A stretch of 64,000 nt of DNA from Cryptomeria japonica (taxonomy: Eukaryota; Streptophyta; Pinopsida; Cupressales; Cupressaceae), in assembly GCF_030272615.1 (NCBI RefSeq), contig NC_081408.1, forward strand, positions 341,273,793-341,337,792. The letters run 5' to 3'. The notes under the pieces are model-generated. The model was given only the letters and a program-made list of their open reading frames with translations, was not told the origin of the DNA and did no database searches. Below are positions 49,683-60,999 of the stretch, in pieces (the first letter of the stretch is position 1; the number at the start of each line of letters is the position of its first letter). Position numbers and translations under genes: made by a program.

Positions 49683-50912
49683 TGTAGCATCATAAATTAT
49701 AACCAATTCAATTTATACCTTACATTTGTGCTCCTACTTTAGTGTGTCCCATTTTTATTCCCTGTGTGTCCATTTTGGTCCTATTTACTCCAACCTTGAT
49801 GCTACTAGTTGAAACCGCTAAGTGGGCCCCATCCTAGAGTCATCTTCCCTTATTTTTTGATTAGATAGTCCTACCTTTGGAGGACCAGGGCATGGAGTAA
49901 CTTTCTCTTGGGCTAGGGCACCACAAAATTCCCTGGTCCCCCTTAAAGCGGACCTAATTTGAAATAGGGTAGGCACTCCACCTCCCCGATGGAATTTGGT
50001 CCATGAGGTTACACTTAATTGTTGGAGGTCGACCTAATTGATCATTTACCTAGGTTACCCTATATAAAGATATCCTATCAATTCATTTTGGGATCCACTA
50101 AGGCTCCATACCTAGCATTCATGCGTGTAAGCAATCATCATAAAACATTTTTCAGAGATTCAAGGCAACATTTCATCCTTCAAGCATTATGGAGCAAAGT
50201 TACAACAATCTTCATGCAAGCATGTGTTTTTTATTAGGTTTTTCATGTTCATGTGTTTGTCATTCCATTACATTCAATATTTATGATTAAATTCAAAGAG
50301 CATTGTATCATCAATCCCTCTATCAGTCATTGCAGATTTGAGTTACATCTCCTAGCATTTATTTCAGTATTTATGTTATTCAATTCAAGGTTAATTCCTT
50401 AATTGGGGTTTGACCTAAGGCATACCTCTATCCATAATACTTTATTCTATCTTTCTATGTGTAGGAAATAAGATTAACAGTTTTATTGAGGAATTCTAAC
50501 AAAGTTGATGATGACGAACAAGTTCAACTTTCAACAAAGCAAAAGTTGAAGGACCTGGGTGAATCTATACTACCTAGTCCCAAAAAATCAAGTTGAACTT
50601 CTAGGTATAGGTTATGAATCTCTTCTTTTGCCCAAATCCTATTCTATGACTCCATGTGACATCTATAGAATACTATCTTTGTCAATTTACTTCAATTATC
50701 ACTTGTTTTGCCCTAATTTCCTAATTCACATCCAATCTTTAGCTAGAAAGAGAGGACAAATTAAAAACCAGTGAATCAAATCAGAGTTTCAACCCTTTTC
50801 CTATTTAAATTGTGGCTAGATCTATTAGATTCAACCCTCTTTCAATGTCCCTAAGGTAAAATTAGGGGTTTTATTATCTTAATTTATGAAACCCTAGTTT
50901 TACACGATTACA
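49683..50912 (+). repeat. Ty3-type 5' LTR, plus orientation
   Basis: It starts TGTAGCATCATAAATTATAA and ends ACACGATTACA, about 1.23 kb. A TATA box (CCCTATATAAAG) lies at 50061-50067. TTTTGGTGAACCAGAC follows the LTR end, a candidate primer site I cannot match to a tRNA with confidence. A gag-like frame follows on the same strand. Confidence 0.5.
50061..50067 (+). promoter_or_regulatory. TATA box of Ty3-type LTR
   Basis: TATATAA within TACCCTATATAAAG, mid-LTR, in the orientation of the gag frame that follows. Confidence 0.5.
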
Positions 50913-51313
50913 TTTTTGGTGAACCAGACTCTCATTACATTCCTTCCAATTTTTTATTTTTAGATTTGATTTGTATGTATAAAAACAATAAATTTTGCAC
51001 TTATAAATTATCTATGTGATTGAATTACATTAATTTAGTGGTTAATTTCATAAAAAACCCTAATTTATTATTCTCAAATTAACTTGTAGGTTGCATAATT
51101 TTTCACTTGTGTTTTCAGATCTGATTTGGGATATTTCACAATGAAATTTATTAAATTTGATTAGTTTGATAATTCACATATGATTACATTGTTTCTTGGT
51201 TACATGTATCAGAATCATGTGTTGGATAATGGTTTCTTTCACTTCACATTACTTCTTTTCATCCACAATACTCTTGTATATTGAATATTTAGAATTTCAA
51301 AGATAGTTCCTAC

Positions 51314-52290
51314 ATGCAAATCATCTCTCAAAGTTTTATACATATGGTATGTTGTTTAATGATGATATTTCTAAGAAAATGCATTACATATGTAGATCAC
51401 ATAAAATCTTTCGTAGACAATGATAATCCTAGAGATGACATTGAAAAAGATAACACTTGTACCTCTCCTAGGCTATTTCATGTGAATGAGGAAATAGTCT
51501 ATACTCCTATCAACGATCTCTTTAATGGAGAGAAAGCATTAAAGAGCAACATGACACCATCTTCTTCTCATGTGCATACTCTAGTGCAAGGGGAGCAAGA
51601 TCAAAATATAGTGTATCAATATCTTTAGATCCTCCTTATTCTCCTAGAGCTTATCTTAATCATCAACATATTTGTAGGGAAGATGTTATTATGAATTTTA
51701 TTCATTACCTGTCTCCTCATATAAAATAAAGTAATGATGAAGCTTTGGATGATAAGGATCTTCCTTCCCAGTCTATCAGAGTGGACATGAATGATGATAG
51801 AAAGGAAAAACTTCCTAAAAAGGCTATCCCTTCTTCATCTACTTATCCCTTTGACTCTTCCATGTGTCCTTACACTACAAATTCTAAAAAAGTTTATGAT
51901 AATATTCCTTCTTCTTCACAATTGAAACATTATCACAGGAGTGGATATAATATAATCTCAAAACAAGGTTATAGTGGACGGGGACTTGAAAAATATGAAC
52001 AAGAAATCAAGGTCCCTATAAACCCTCCTTCACAAGCTAGTATAGAAGGTCTAGGACATCCTCATAATTCACCTATAGAGGACCTCCTTAAAGTTAAAAA
52101 TATTAAGGAGGTTTTTGCAAGACATAAATTATATCGCCCATCAAAAGGTGCTTCTTCAAATAATCCTTTATGCACACAACATCAAACCAATGATAATCAT
52201 ACAAATGATTGTCCTAATTTCCAAAATGAAATAGAGGGAATCATTGATAATGGAACTCAAAATAATAAAAAACAATCCTTAAACTTATAG
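51314..52290 (+). pseudogene. Ty3-like gag remnant
   Basis: Two frames (51314-51628 and 51745-52290) separated by stops. The second contains a G-patch-like segment (SKQGYSGRGLEKYEQEIKVP then SQASIEGLGH) and a terminal NNPLCTQHQTNDNHTNDCPN followed by EIEGIIDNGT. The latter matches the C...H..DC..L...I..LI..G pattern at the end of gag in several plant Ty3 elements. No protease or RT follows before another LTR begins at 52553. Confidence 0.6.
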
Positions 52291-52552
52291 CACACCTTGT
52301 CCTACATCTCAAAAGACAAGACCTGCCCCTATTGACAATCAAGACAAATTAGCTACAAGAACCTTTTGGAGATTGAAGTATGATAAGAATGTTGTTTTTC
52401 CTTCCATAAGATATAATAATAAGAATAAACAAGGTGATCATTATTATCTTTTTCATAACTGTTATTCTCATTTTCTTAGAAATTTTAAATCTTTAAAATA
52501 TTTGTTCAAGATTAATATAATCAAGCTTGCATAGCTTCAGTGCAGGGGCACC

Positions 52553-53716
52553 TGATGGACTTTATGCCTCCATGAGCCAATTTTGTAAATTTTGCTTTAG
52601 TATTGTGTTTTGATAATGTAATAAGGTATTTTAGACCATTTTGAACTTATTTGTATTTATTTTGAGTCATAGGAGGTCATTTGTGGGCTATATGGTAAAT
52701 ATTGTAAAAAGTTGTCATGTTTGTCAAATATTGTCATGCAACTTTGCATTTTTTGGTTGTATGTGGAAGGTGAAGGGTAAAGTCATTTTAAAAGTTAGTT
52801 ATAACTGATTATTTTTTGTTGGAAAATTCATAAATATGGCCTCCAAATTGAATTCCATGGTTTTTGAAGATTGGAGAAGGTTGGAGATGAAATACAAAGA
52901 AGAAACCCTTATTTTCGTGGAATATTTTTGAATTTTTATCATGTTGTGGAATGTTCTCTTGTCTTGTATTAATTGTATATTTCAAGTAATGATTTTAAAA
53001 TTTTTGGAGATGTTATTTATGTTAATATAATTCCATTTTCAATTATTATCATCAATTTTCATGGGGATTTGAAAAAGTTATGTCATTTTTTGTACAGGTT
53101 GTCCTCAATGACTAATTTTTCTATAAAGGTCTGTAAGAAATGTACGGTATGGATTGGTAAGATACAATAAAGATCTAAAACTAATGGGAAAAGGTAGAGC
53201 AATTAGTCTAGTTTCATTTCCTTTTTATCTGATCCAATTTCATTAAGTTTTGAATGAGTTATGATATTTTTTGTGAGAGCAGGTCTATGAATAAACTAGG
53301 GTTTGCAACAAGCATTAAGAAAACTATATCTTTGTATTGCATCATCCCAAAGGGATAAAACATTTTGAGAGTCTTATTTATATTTTTGTACAAGGCTACT
53401 ACAAATGAATTTGGATTATCTGATCATTTTAGAAAGATATGGATATTTTTGCATGTCTTTTCGTAGTAAATATTGTCATGAGGGTCCAACAAAGTAATAC
53501 ATTATTGAGTTGTTGATGTAATGATGACTTGTATGCCATAAAAATACATAGTTAGAGGCCATGATCATGCCAACATTGCATGTTATTTTTAAAATTTAGA
53601 TGATATGTGTGAGATAAACCAAAGAAGCAATGTATCCATGTGGTGTAATTGGAATTCACCTTGAATTTATTTAATACATATCTTATATGTTGATTGATGT
53701 TAGTCCTTTCTTTACA
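52553..53716 (+). repeat. 5' LTR of plus-strand Copia-type element
   Basis: It starts TGATGGACTTTATGCCTCC and ends at about CTTTCTTTACA, 1,164 bp. A Met primer site follows six bases later. It interrupts the Ty3 gag region on its left. No 3' LTR is visible; the element is cut by the LTR at about 54752. Confidence 0.6.
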
Positions 53717-53722
53717 TAAAAT

Positions 53723-53734
53723 TGGTATTAGAGC
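53723..53734 (+). promoter_or_regulatory. Primer-binding site, initiator Met tRNA type
   Basis: TGGTATTAGAGC followed by CC, in the right place after the LTR end. Third occurrence of this exact variant in the window. Confidence 0.78.
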
Positions 53735-53888
53735 CCAAATATCTGGGCAAGTGAAGAAGTTTTGGTTTTTTGTGTGATGTCTTTTTACAAGTTGAAGAGA
53801 GAACCTAAATGCCAAGAGACTAGGTGGTGAAGAAGAGAGGAAACCTAGGTGAGGTATCAAAGACAAGAGGAAGAAAGGTGAAAGAGAC

Positions 53889-54530
53889 TTGTTTGGAGAA
53901 GGAGAAATGGATTTATTGAAGAGATACTTGCAAGGTGAGGGTTCGTCAAAGAAGAAATCAGAAAAGAAAAGAGAGGAAAGTGAGATGAAGAAGAAAAAAG
54001 AGAAGGAAAGGCAATTATATGTTCAACAAGAGTTGAGAGAGTTGAGGCAAGCCATTGAAGAAATGGGAAAAAGACATGAACTTGAGAGAAAACAGTTGCT
54101 TGAGAGAGAAAAACAAGAAAAAAGTTGGAATTTACCAATAAGGAAGAAGGTTACATGGCCTATTAAGAGGATAGTTTAGAAGAGAATACAAATGAAGGCA
54201 CCAAAACCAGATTAGAAGAAGCTTTTGCTAATTGAAGAAGACAAGGAACAAACCAAGTAAGTTGAGATGATGGTAGAGGAAGACAAACCCATGAAGGATG
54301 CAACCATGACAAACCATGAATATGTTGAAACAATAGGTATGAAGCTTAATCTAATTCCAATGGAAGATGATATTGGATTGGTGACAAAAGATGATTTGGT
54401 TAAGGTCAAGGATGACTTGATTTTGGAGGATCAAAGTTGGTCTCAAAGGTATGATGGTATGATATTTTCTTCATTGATTTTCAAGAAGGATAATGGCTTT
54501 TTTAGTTTTTTGTACTTTAGAGGTTTGTGA
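53889..54530 (+). pseudogene. gag-like coiled-coil region of plus-strand LTR element
   Basis: The frame 53889-54179 reads MDLLKRYLQGEGSSKKKSEK then a long Lys/Glu-rich helix (QQELRELRQAIEEMGKRHEL). A second frame at 54267-54530 is acidic (KPMKDATMTNHEYVETIGMK). No knuckle, protease or RT motif appears before the LTR at about 54752. Position after the primer site suggests gag, but similarity to a named family is not visible. Possibly a non-autonomous element. Confidence 0.5.
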
Positions 54531-54751
54531 TCATAACAAGGAAGAAAGGTTGAATGAAGAGTGACAGATGGGAAAAGTTAGGACCAAAGGGGAAGAGATC
54601 ATATCTCCACCAAAAAGGAGAAAGAGGAAGGAAGGAGTATACATAGTTCTTGTTGAGATTGTAAACAAGGGAAATCCAAAGCTCAAGATGAAACCCACGT
54701 TGAAAGGGAAGATCATATAAGGCATAAAGGAGGAGCATTTAGAGGTGGATA

Positions 54752-56208
54752 CTGTGTGCAGGAAAAGTGGTGCAATGAAACGGAAAATATGAATTCAGGA
54801 CTTGTCCACACACCAATGGGACTCTTGGTGCAAGTTATGGAGCTATATGGAATAGCTCAACTTTCCAAGGGATGTTACATTGTTCTCTATCTCACAAGAC
54901 CCCTCAAGCCAATGCCTTAGCTCTCAGATCACCGAGCAAAGTGACTTAGGGATGACAATCATGAGAATGAGGGATGCTTTGATCAATCTAACATGAATGC
55001 AATCCTAACTATGCATGATATTAACAAACATGAATTAAACTAGCATGTATATGATGATAAGATGAAAGGATTAGTAAAATAACTATCCTAACATGATACA
55101 CTAGCTTAATATGATTATTATGATAAAGAGAAATACTTATAAAATGTTTATTAGATTATTTCTATTCAAAGAGAGACTAAAATGCTTGATAAAAATGAGT
55201 ATAGATTAGATGCATAAAAATTGGATCCTAGAATGATAGAAGAATGGCTCTATTTATAGGGAAAACAGGGAAATGAAGGGTCAAGATTGGATGATCCTAT
55301 CAAGGGTCAAGATTGAAAGTTAATCAATCCATGTTTACAATTCTCACCAATGAAATAGTGACAATTGTCAATGTAAGACGGCTTGAGAGGAGATGTAAGA
55401 AGCATTAAACTCTTGAGAAGACATGAAGGTTACCTTAGGAGGTAAGGGTTAAGGTTAGGTTAAGGTTATCCATTGGATAAAGCTTTTACCCAAAGGATAA
55501 ACTCTTGTGCAAGGGTTAACGGAATAACCAAGGTTAAAGCCATCAATGCTTGATGAGACCCTTGGGTTAGATGAAGGTTGAGTTAGAGAGAAAATCTCTA
55601 ATCATGCAAGAGGGTTGAGTTAACCATTAATGGTTTGGAAGACTTTCAAGGTTAAATTGTTGAAGACATAAAGCCTTTAATGGTTTCCAAAGACTTTGAG
55701 GGTTTGAGAAGTGACTTCCCTTTATTTAGGGATGTGACAATATTTAGTAGATGGGTTAGGCTAATTTAGAAGGGATTAGAAGAATCTAGAAATAGGTTTA
55801 GAGAGGCAAGTGGGAGATGTATGAAAATGCAAGTGGATGCGGAGGGGGGGGGGGGGGGGGGGGCGGCGGCGGGAGGGGGTAATTAAAATAAATTGCTTTA
55901 TTTCAACAAAAATAGATGCAAGTGGGGGATTTAAATAAATTAGATTTATTTATTTGAAGGGAACAATTTAATTCAATGTAAATTTAATTAAAAAGGGTAG
56001 AAAGGGGTTTTAATTAAATAAAGTGATTTATTCAATTAATGATATGAAAGGCCCAAGTGAATTTAATTAAATAAATTGAATAACTTATTTAATCAAATAG
56101 GTGAATGTGAATGATTTAATTAAATTAAATTTAATTAAAATAGAGGAATGAGAATAAAATGAATATTAAATATTCACTTAGGAAAGTGGTCATTTTTATA
56201 CGTCTACA
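54752..56208 (-). repeat. 3' LTR of Tat-like Ty3 element
   Basis: On the minus strand it starts TGTAGACGTATAAAAATGAC at 56208, directly after a polypurine tract. It aligns for several hundred bases with the solo LTR at 34305-35843 (shared GAGGAGATGTAAGA, GACATGAAGGTTACCTTAGG, GCTTGATGAGACCCTTGGGT). TATA box TATAAATA at 55251-55258 on the minus strand. A run of 20 G lies at 55844-55863. The left end near 54752 is approximate. Confidence 0.75.
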
Positions 56209-56222
56209 TTTTGCCCCTCTTT
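56209..56222 (-). promoter_or_regulatory. Polypurine tract of Tat-like element
   Basis: AAAGAGGGGCAAAA on the minus strand, abutting the TG of the LTR. This sets the element orientation (pol to the right, LTR to the left). Confidence 0.7.
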
Positions 56223-56849
56223 GAAGTGACGTGTGTGCACATGTTAATTCAAAGAAAAATCTGATGTGTTGCAAAAATTTGATCAGTGTGATGTCGTGTG
56301 TTGAGATGTCGATGTCATGCCCTAGATTTGATAAATGATATTGATAATGCCTCCTCGGGAGATGAATCAAAAAAAATGAAAATTTGGTTGAGTTGATAAT
56401 TGTTTTAGATTTGATCGCATTTTAAAATTTTGTCTGTGTTTAATGCGTGTTCATTGATTCATCTCCCAATAATGATGTTTGCTAGGGTTAAAAGCGAGAG
56501 AACGAGCAAAATACATGCCCCACCTACGAACCTTAATTTAATTTTACCCTATAAAAAAAGTAAAAAGTGATTTCATTTGTATCATTTGCACCGTTTGACT
56601 TTTGGTGAGAGTGACATTTGGAGAGTGACAAGATGTCAGTTCCCTATGCTTCGCACCGATTCGAGCATGTTCGTCGATATCGGAGGCCCGCCATGTATGG
56701 TCCACGTGTAAGTCATCTAAATTTTGCCTCTTTTTCTTTTTGTTTTGTCAATTTTGGTCATGTTTTTAATTTTTTGTGTCGAATTTTCACAGTTTAGCAC
56801 ATCTGGTCTGTCGCTTAGTGCATACGATACAACAGTTAGCATGTAGGGT

Positions 56850-57060
56850 TAGTGAACTAGGGTAGTACATAGCAGGTTTAGGGTAGTGCATAGGATATAA
56901 TAGCACATAGGGCTAACATGGTAGCACATGCAGGGAACAAGGTAGCGTGTAGAGTAACCTAGCGCATAGGGCTAATAGGGTAGCGCATGCAGGGAACAAG
57001 GTAGCGCATAGGGTAACATTTTTGGTGTGTAGCTGAGTTTAGCTAGCGCGTAGGTGGCAA
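56850..57060 (+). repeat. Short imperfect repeats in PMD intron
   Basis: Words such as TAGCGCATGCAGGGAACAAGG recur (about 56917, 56976, with AGCACATAGGG and AGCGCATAGGG variants), period near 58-60. No coding signal. Confidence 0.6.
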
Positions 57061-57369
57061 CGTAGCACATGGGAGGGTTTTCTTAGCGCATGAGCAGAAA
57101 AATAGCTAGAAAGGAGTGGAAAGGTGGCGGTGTGGGGGAAAAATAGATGAAGGAAGATAATTGGGGGGGTAGGTATTTGCCAAGTGCTCTGGGATGGGTG
57201 TTTAGCCAATTTGTGCCTGTTATGCTGATGTGCCATTTTTTGGTAGATTTGTGAAATTGCTTTTGCTGTTGAAGTACCAAGTTGATTGATTGAATGATGA
57301 TCCTAATTTTCTTTTGATTTGGATATTGGATTTTTGCCTTGCCATTGAATTGGTTGTCCAATATGAGTT

Positions 57370-57780
57370 CTGATTTATGATTTCTGATATGGTTCTTGAT
57401 ATGAGTCTTGTGATATGGATTTTTGAGTTTGCGTTATGGGTCTTTGATGTGATTTCTCGATTTGGGTCTTGATTTTTGATATGGATCTTTTGATATGAAT
57501 TCTCGATATGGTGCTTGTGTTATGGGTCTTGATGTGTGATATGAAACTTGATTTGATACTTGTGTTGTTTCAAGTTGATTTGGTTCGGATTTCGATATGA
57601 GATTTGATTTTTGATATGGATTTGATTTTTTGATATGGAACTTGATTTGATATTTCATTGTTTCAAGTTGATATTGATGATTGGCTTTTGATATGGGATT
57701 TGGAATTCTGATATAAAACTTGATTTGATATTTCATTGTTTCAAGTTGATATTGATGATTGGATATATCAGATAGATGTG
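57370..57780 (+). repeat. TTGATATG-rich degenerate tandem repeats
   Basis: Variants of TTTTGATATGGATTTTGATT fill the 3' part of the PMD intron. The clearest unit, CTTGATTTGATATTTCATTG plus TTTCAAGTTGATATTGATGA, appears at 57641 and 57719 (78-nt period). Confidence 0.7.
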
Positions 57781-58663
57781 GAAACTAATATGTGGACATG
57801 TTTTGCTATTACAGGAATGACTTGGCGTACTTCAGTCGTGAGAGCAATTTCTGAGACCATGGTCTTTGATTCCTCGATTGACATAGGCAGATAGGGATAT
57901 CATTGAGAGGTGTGGGTTGTCCTCTTTGTTGGACATGCCTCGGTATATCATTAACCGAGGTTTGCTAACAACATTGGCAGAGAGGTGGCACAGTGACATG
58001 AACACCTTTCACTTGGCTACTAGTGAGATTATAGTCACCCCAAAGGACTGTTATCTGATTCTACGGATTCCTATGATAGGGGCATTATTGCCATATGAGC
58101 AGATAGAGGAGGATGGGACAGAGGCTCTTTGCCAGATATTCCACGATGATCGGATTTGCAGATATGAGATCCCGTGGCAGGAGTTCATAGATTTTTATTA
58201 TGCTCCACTACCTTCTGTACTAGCAAGTTTTGTAGGTGGCTTCTTATGTCCTGAGCGTAGGTCGAAGGGACTAGCAGTGGGATGGGGATTGGTTCTTAAG
58301 GATATGGTGACATAGGGTCACAGGTTTGCATGGGGGTCCTGCATGTTGGCCCATTTGTACATAGATCTACATTAGGTGGTGTATTTAGGATACAATAGTT
58401 TATCAGCCGAGGTCACATTATTATAGGTGTGGGCTTGGGAGCACATTCCCGCAACAAGGCCACTTGCAGATAGGGATAGGCCAGTTGGTTGGGCTTATGT
58501 ATATGGGTACATAAGTATAGTTATCCAGCGTAAACTGGGCAAGCTAGAGCATTGGAGGAGGGAGCTAGATGACATTGATACGACCATCTGGAGACCGTAT
58601 ATGGATTGCGAGGTGTGGGCGGAGGACGGGCTAGAGATGCCCTATGTATATATGTCATGATAC

Positions 58664-59820
58664 TGTTGGCATTTTGACGATGTTGTGATTGTCATTGATG
58701 GACACACACTTGTTTTATGACCACTTCCTTATGTATGAGTTATGCTCAACTGATAATTGTTCCAACTAGTATTATGTATTGTAATCTTTAGACTATCGGT
58801 GTTTTGTAGAAGGTGTTTACCAGTCACAAACTGATTGAAGACCCAAAGTGGTATGAAGACCTCAAGCGATTCGAGGATCCCAAAGCGGTACGAAGGAACA
58901 AAGCAATAGTTAACATTTTTCCAGTCTTCATTTTGACAACCGACAATTGGTAAAATGTATGAACCGGTAATCGGTAATGAACCGGTATTACTCTATGATG
59001 AGTTACCAACTGGTATTTCTGTGATGAGTTATCATCCACCGACACTTTGGTGCTGATTTTGTGTCATGTTACCAAATGTGTCTAGATGCACTAAACCTAG
59101 GAACTTGTAATGTAATCCTATTGGACCGACATGAAATCAGACTCCTTATAAGGACATCATGTCTAGGGTTTTAGAAGTGGATGAGGTTTTTGTATGTGCG
59201 ATCTTAGAAGAGAAGATTAGGTCTGTGTAAAGAAACAAAGTGTGAAGATATTGAAGACTGAAGTAATGCTAAATGTGCATTAACAATGAGCTATCAAGGA
59301 TCTAACCAAGCATACTGTGCTAGTATCTAGATCATCTACTTGTTGATTACTCATATCTTTGACAAGTCTAAAACCCTTAACTAGGTAGGCTCAACAAAGC
59401 CTTTGTAAATCCTCTAACAAGGTGGTTCACAACTGTGAATCTGAAATCCTCTCACGAGGTAGTCTTTAACAAGACTTATCTCCTAACAGAGATCTAGATT
59501 CCTAACAGGATATGTTCTAGTGAAGAACATTGTATGACCTTAACCGGTTTGACCTTAATCGATCTAGTTTCTATTCTACAGATAGTTACTTGTGAGTTTC
59601 TTCTCACCGTGGTTTTTCCCATTTGGGTTTCCATGTCAAAACCTCTTGTGTTATGGTGATTGTGCTCTTGTGGGTGAATGCTTTATTTGTTGTTTGGTTT
59701 GCATTTGTCTTAACCTGTTTGTTAGTAAATCTGTTATACTGGTTAACTGTTAAACTGTTTAAGAGTTTAAGTTCAGTATTTTTTGGTATACTAATTCACC
59801 CCCCCTCTTAGTATTCATCA
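58664..59820 (+). mobile_element. Copia-type solo LTR, 1,157 bp, perfect GATAC duplication
   Basis: It starts TGTTGGCATTTTGACGATG and ends CTTAGTATTCATCA. GATAC flanks both sides (58659-58663 and 59821-59825). It splits the PMD frame between YVYMS and YLIGR. There is no internal region, so it formed by LTR-LTR recombination. Its ends resemble the LTR at 31965-33060 read on the minus strand. Confidence 0.88.
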
Positions 59821-60119
59821 GATACTTGATAGGGCGGATGTCATTTATCATTGAGAGGTTCTTGCACATCTGAGTACAATGACAGTATGGTCGACAGTAG
59901 GGTGTACTGCAGGGAGCATGTTTATATGCTCGTTGGAGGCAAGATGTGCCAGAGTGGAGTCCGACTATTGATAGTGCAGCGGTGGTGGTGATTACATGCA
60001 TTTGGTTGGACAGATATGGGACTATGGGTTTGGAGTGGTAGATGTTGGGATGATGGAGGAGTTTGTAGCACTCTTTATGGCCCATGTCGTAGCACGGATA
60101 TCAGATCCAATGAAGATGA

Positions 60120-60380
60120 TTCCCACTTTTGATGATGATGAGGATGAGCGGCTTGAGAGGCTAGGGAGATGAAGAGATTAGGGAGAGGAGCTGGAGGAGG
60201 GATATGGGGATGGTGGAGGAGATGATGGAGGAGATGGGAGGGGAGGTGGTAGAGGGAGATGAGGAAATAGAGGAGGGGATGGAGGAGATAGAGGGAGGAT
60301 TGGAGGAGGAGATGGAGGGAGGGGAGGAGGTGGATTAGTTAGGCGAGCAGTTGGGGAGGGAGGGAGGGGAGGTTTGGTGG
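60120..60380 (+). repeat. GGA-rich low-complexity tract in PMD gene
   Basis: Dense GGAGGAGATGGAGGGAGG-type purine sequence. In the PMD frame it encodes Gly/Arg/Asp-rich protein, in another frame Glu-rich. Purine strand is the PMD sense strand. Confidence 0.7.
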
Positions 60381-60999
60381 TTGGAACTGGTGGAGTTGGT
60401 CGGGTAGGTGAGGTGATAGCAGCTATGGGTGGGATGGATGAGTTCAGGCAACCGACTCAAAGGAGGAGATGCGATGTATTACCTCCACTGACACCTAGGA
60501 CAGGGACAGGGATGAGGGGACCACGACATAGGTACCCATTCAGGTTCGAGTACCCACCCACTGAGAGGACGCACAAATTAGGTCCCTACATTTGTCAGTG
60601 CAACAAATTTAGGCATAGGTACTGGCTTAGCAACACTAGATTACGCAGATTACCGTAGAGCGGGATACAATGATAGAGCACTTAGGTCGAGTAGAGGCTC
60701 AGGCAGATAGCCTAGAGAGAGTGGCAGCTAGTGGTTCTATGAGAGACACATTGAGAGAGATGTAGTACACAACCAAGGAGGCTGAGTACTACAGACATTT
60801 ATACAAGGAGGTGGTTCCTAGAGATCACAGAGCTCCTAGCTATGCTGCTTTGAGATCCAGTCGATCCATGTGGACTCATTCGAGGATAGAGAGCAGAGGT
60901 GTGACCGGGTCATCTCAACATGATCCAATCAAAGATCCAGGTGCTGGGACATTTGCTGCGAGACCATCAGCCTCAGGAGATAGTCATACCTAAGAGACT

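Larger units (their letters stand above)
56633..60993 (+). pseudogene. Plant mobile domain (PMD) gene, antisense inside Ty3 element
   Basis: Exon 1 (56633-56707) reads MSVPYASHRFEHVRRYRRPA and ends CGT|GTAAGT. A likely acceptor is CTATTACAG at 57814. Exon 2 then reads NDLAYFSRES, FLRPWSLIPRLT, ERCGLSSLLDMPRYIINRGL, LAERWHSDMNTFHLATSEII, TPKDCYLILRIPMIGALLPY and EHIPATRPLADRDRPVGWAY, characteristic of the aminotransferase-like plant mobile domain. After the solo LTR at 58664-59820 it resumes YLIGRMSFIIERFLH and TCIWLDRYGTMGLEW, then a Gly/Arg/Glu low-complexity tail and a final coiled-coil-like part ending PSASGDSHT. Stops near 57890 and 58315, frame changes and a one-base splice-phase mismatch show decay. 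PMD proteins of the MAIN/MAIL type act in silencing; relatives travel in transposons. Confidence 0.78.

Noticed and set aside
57083-57736. Minus frames rich in Tyr/Gln/Lys repeats
   Set aside because: Product of the TTGATATG-rich tandem repeats in the PMD intron.
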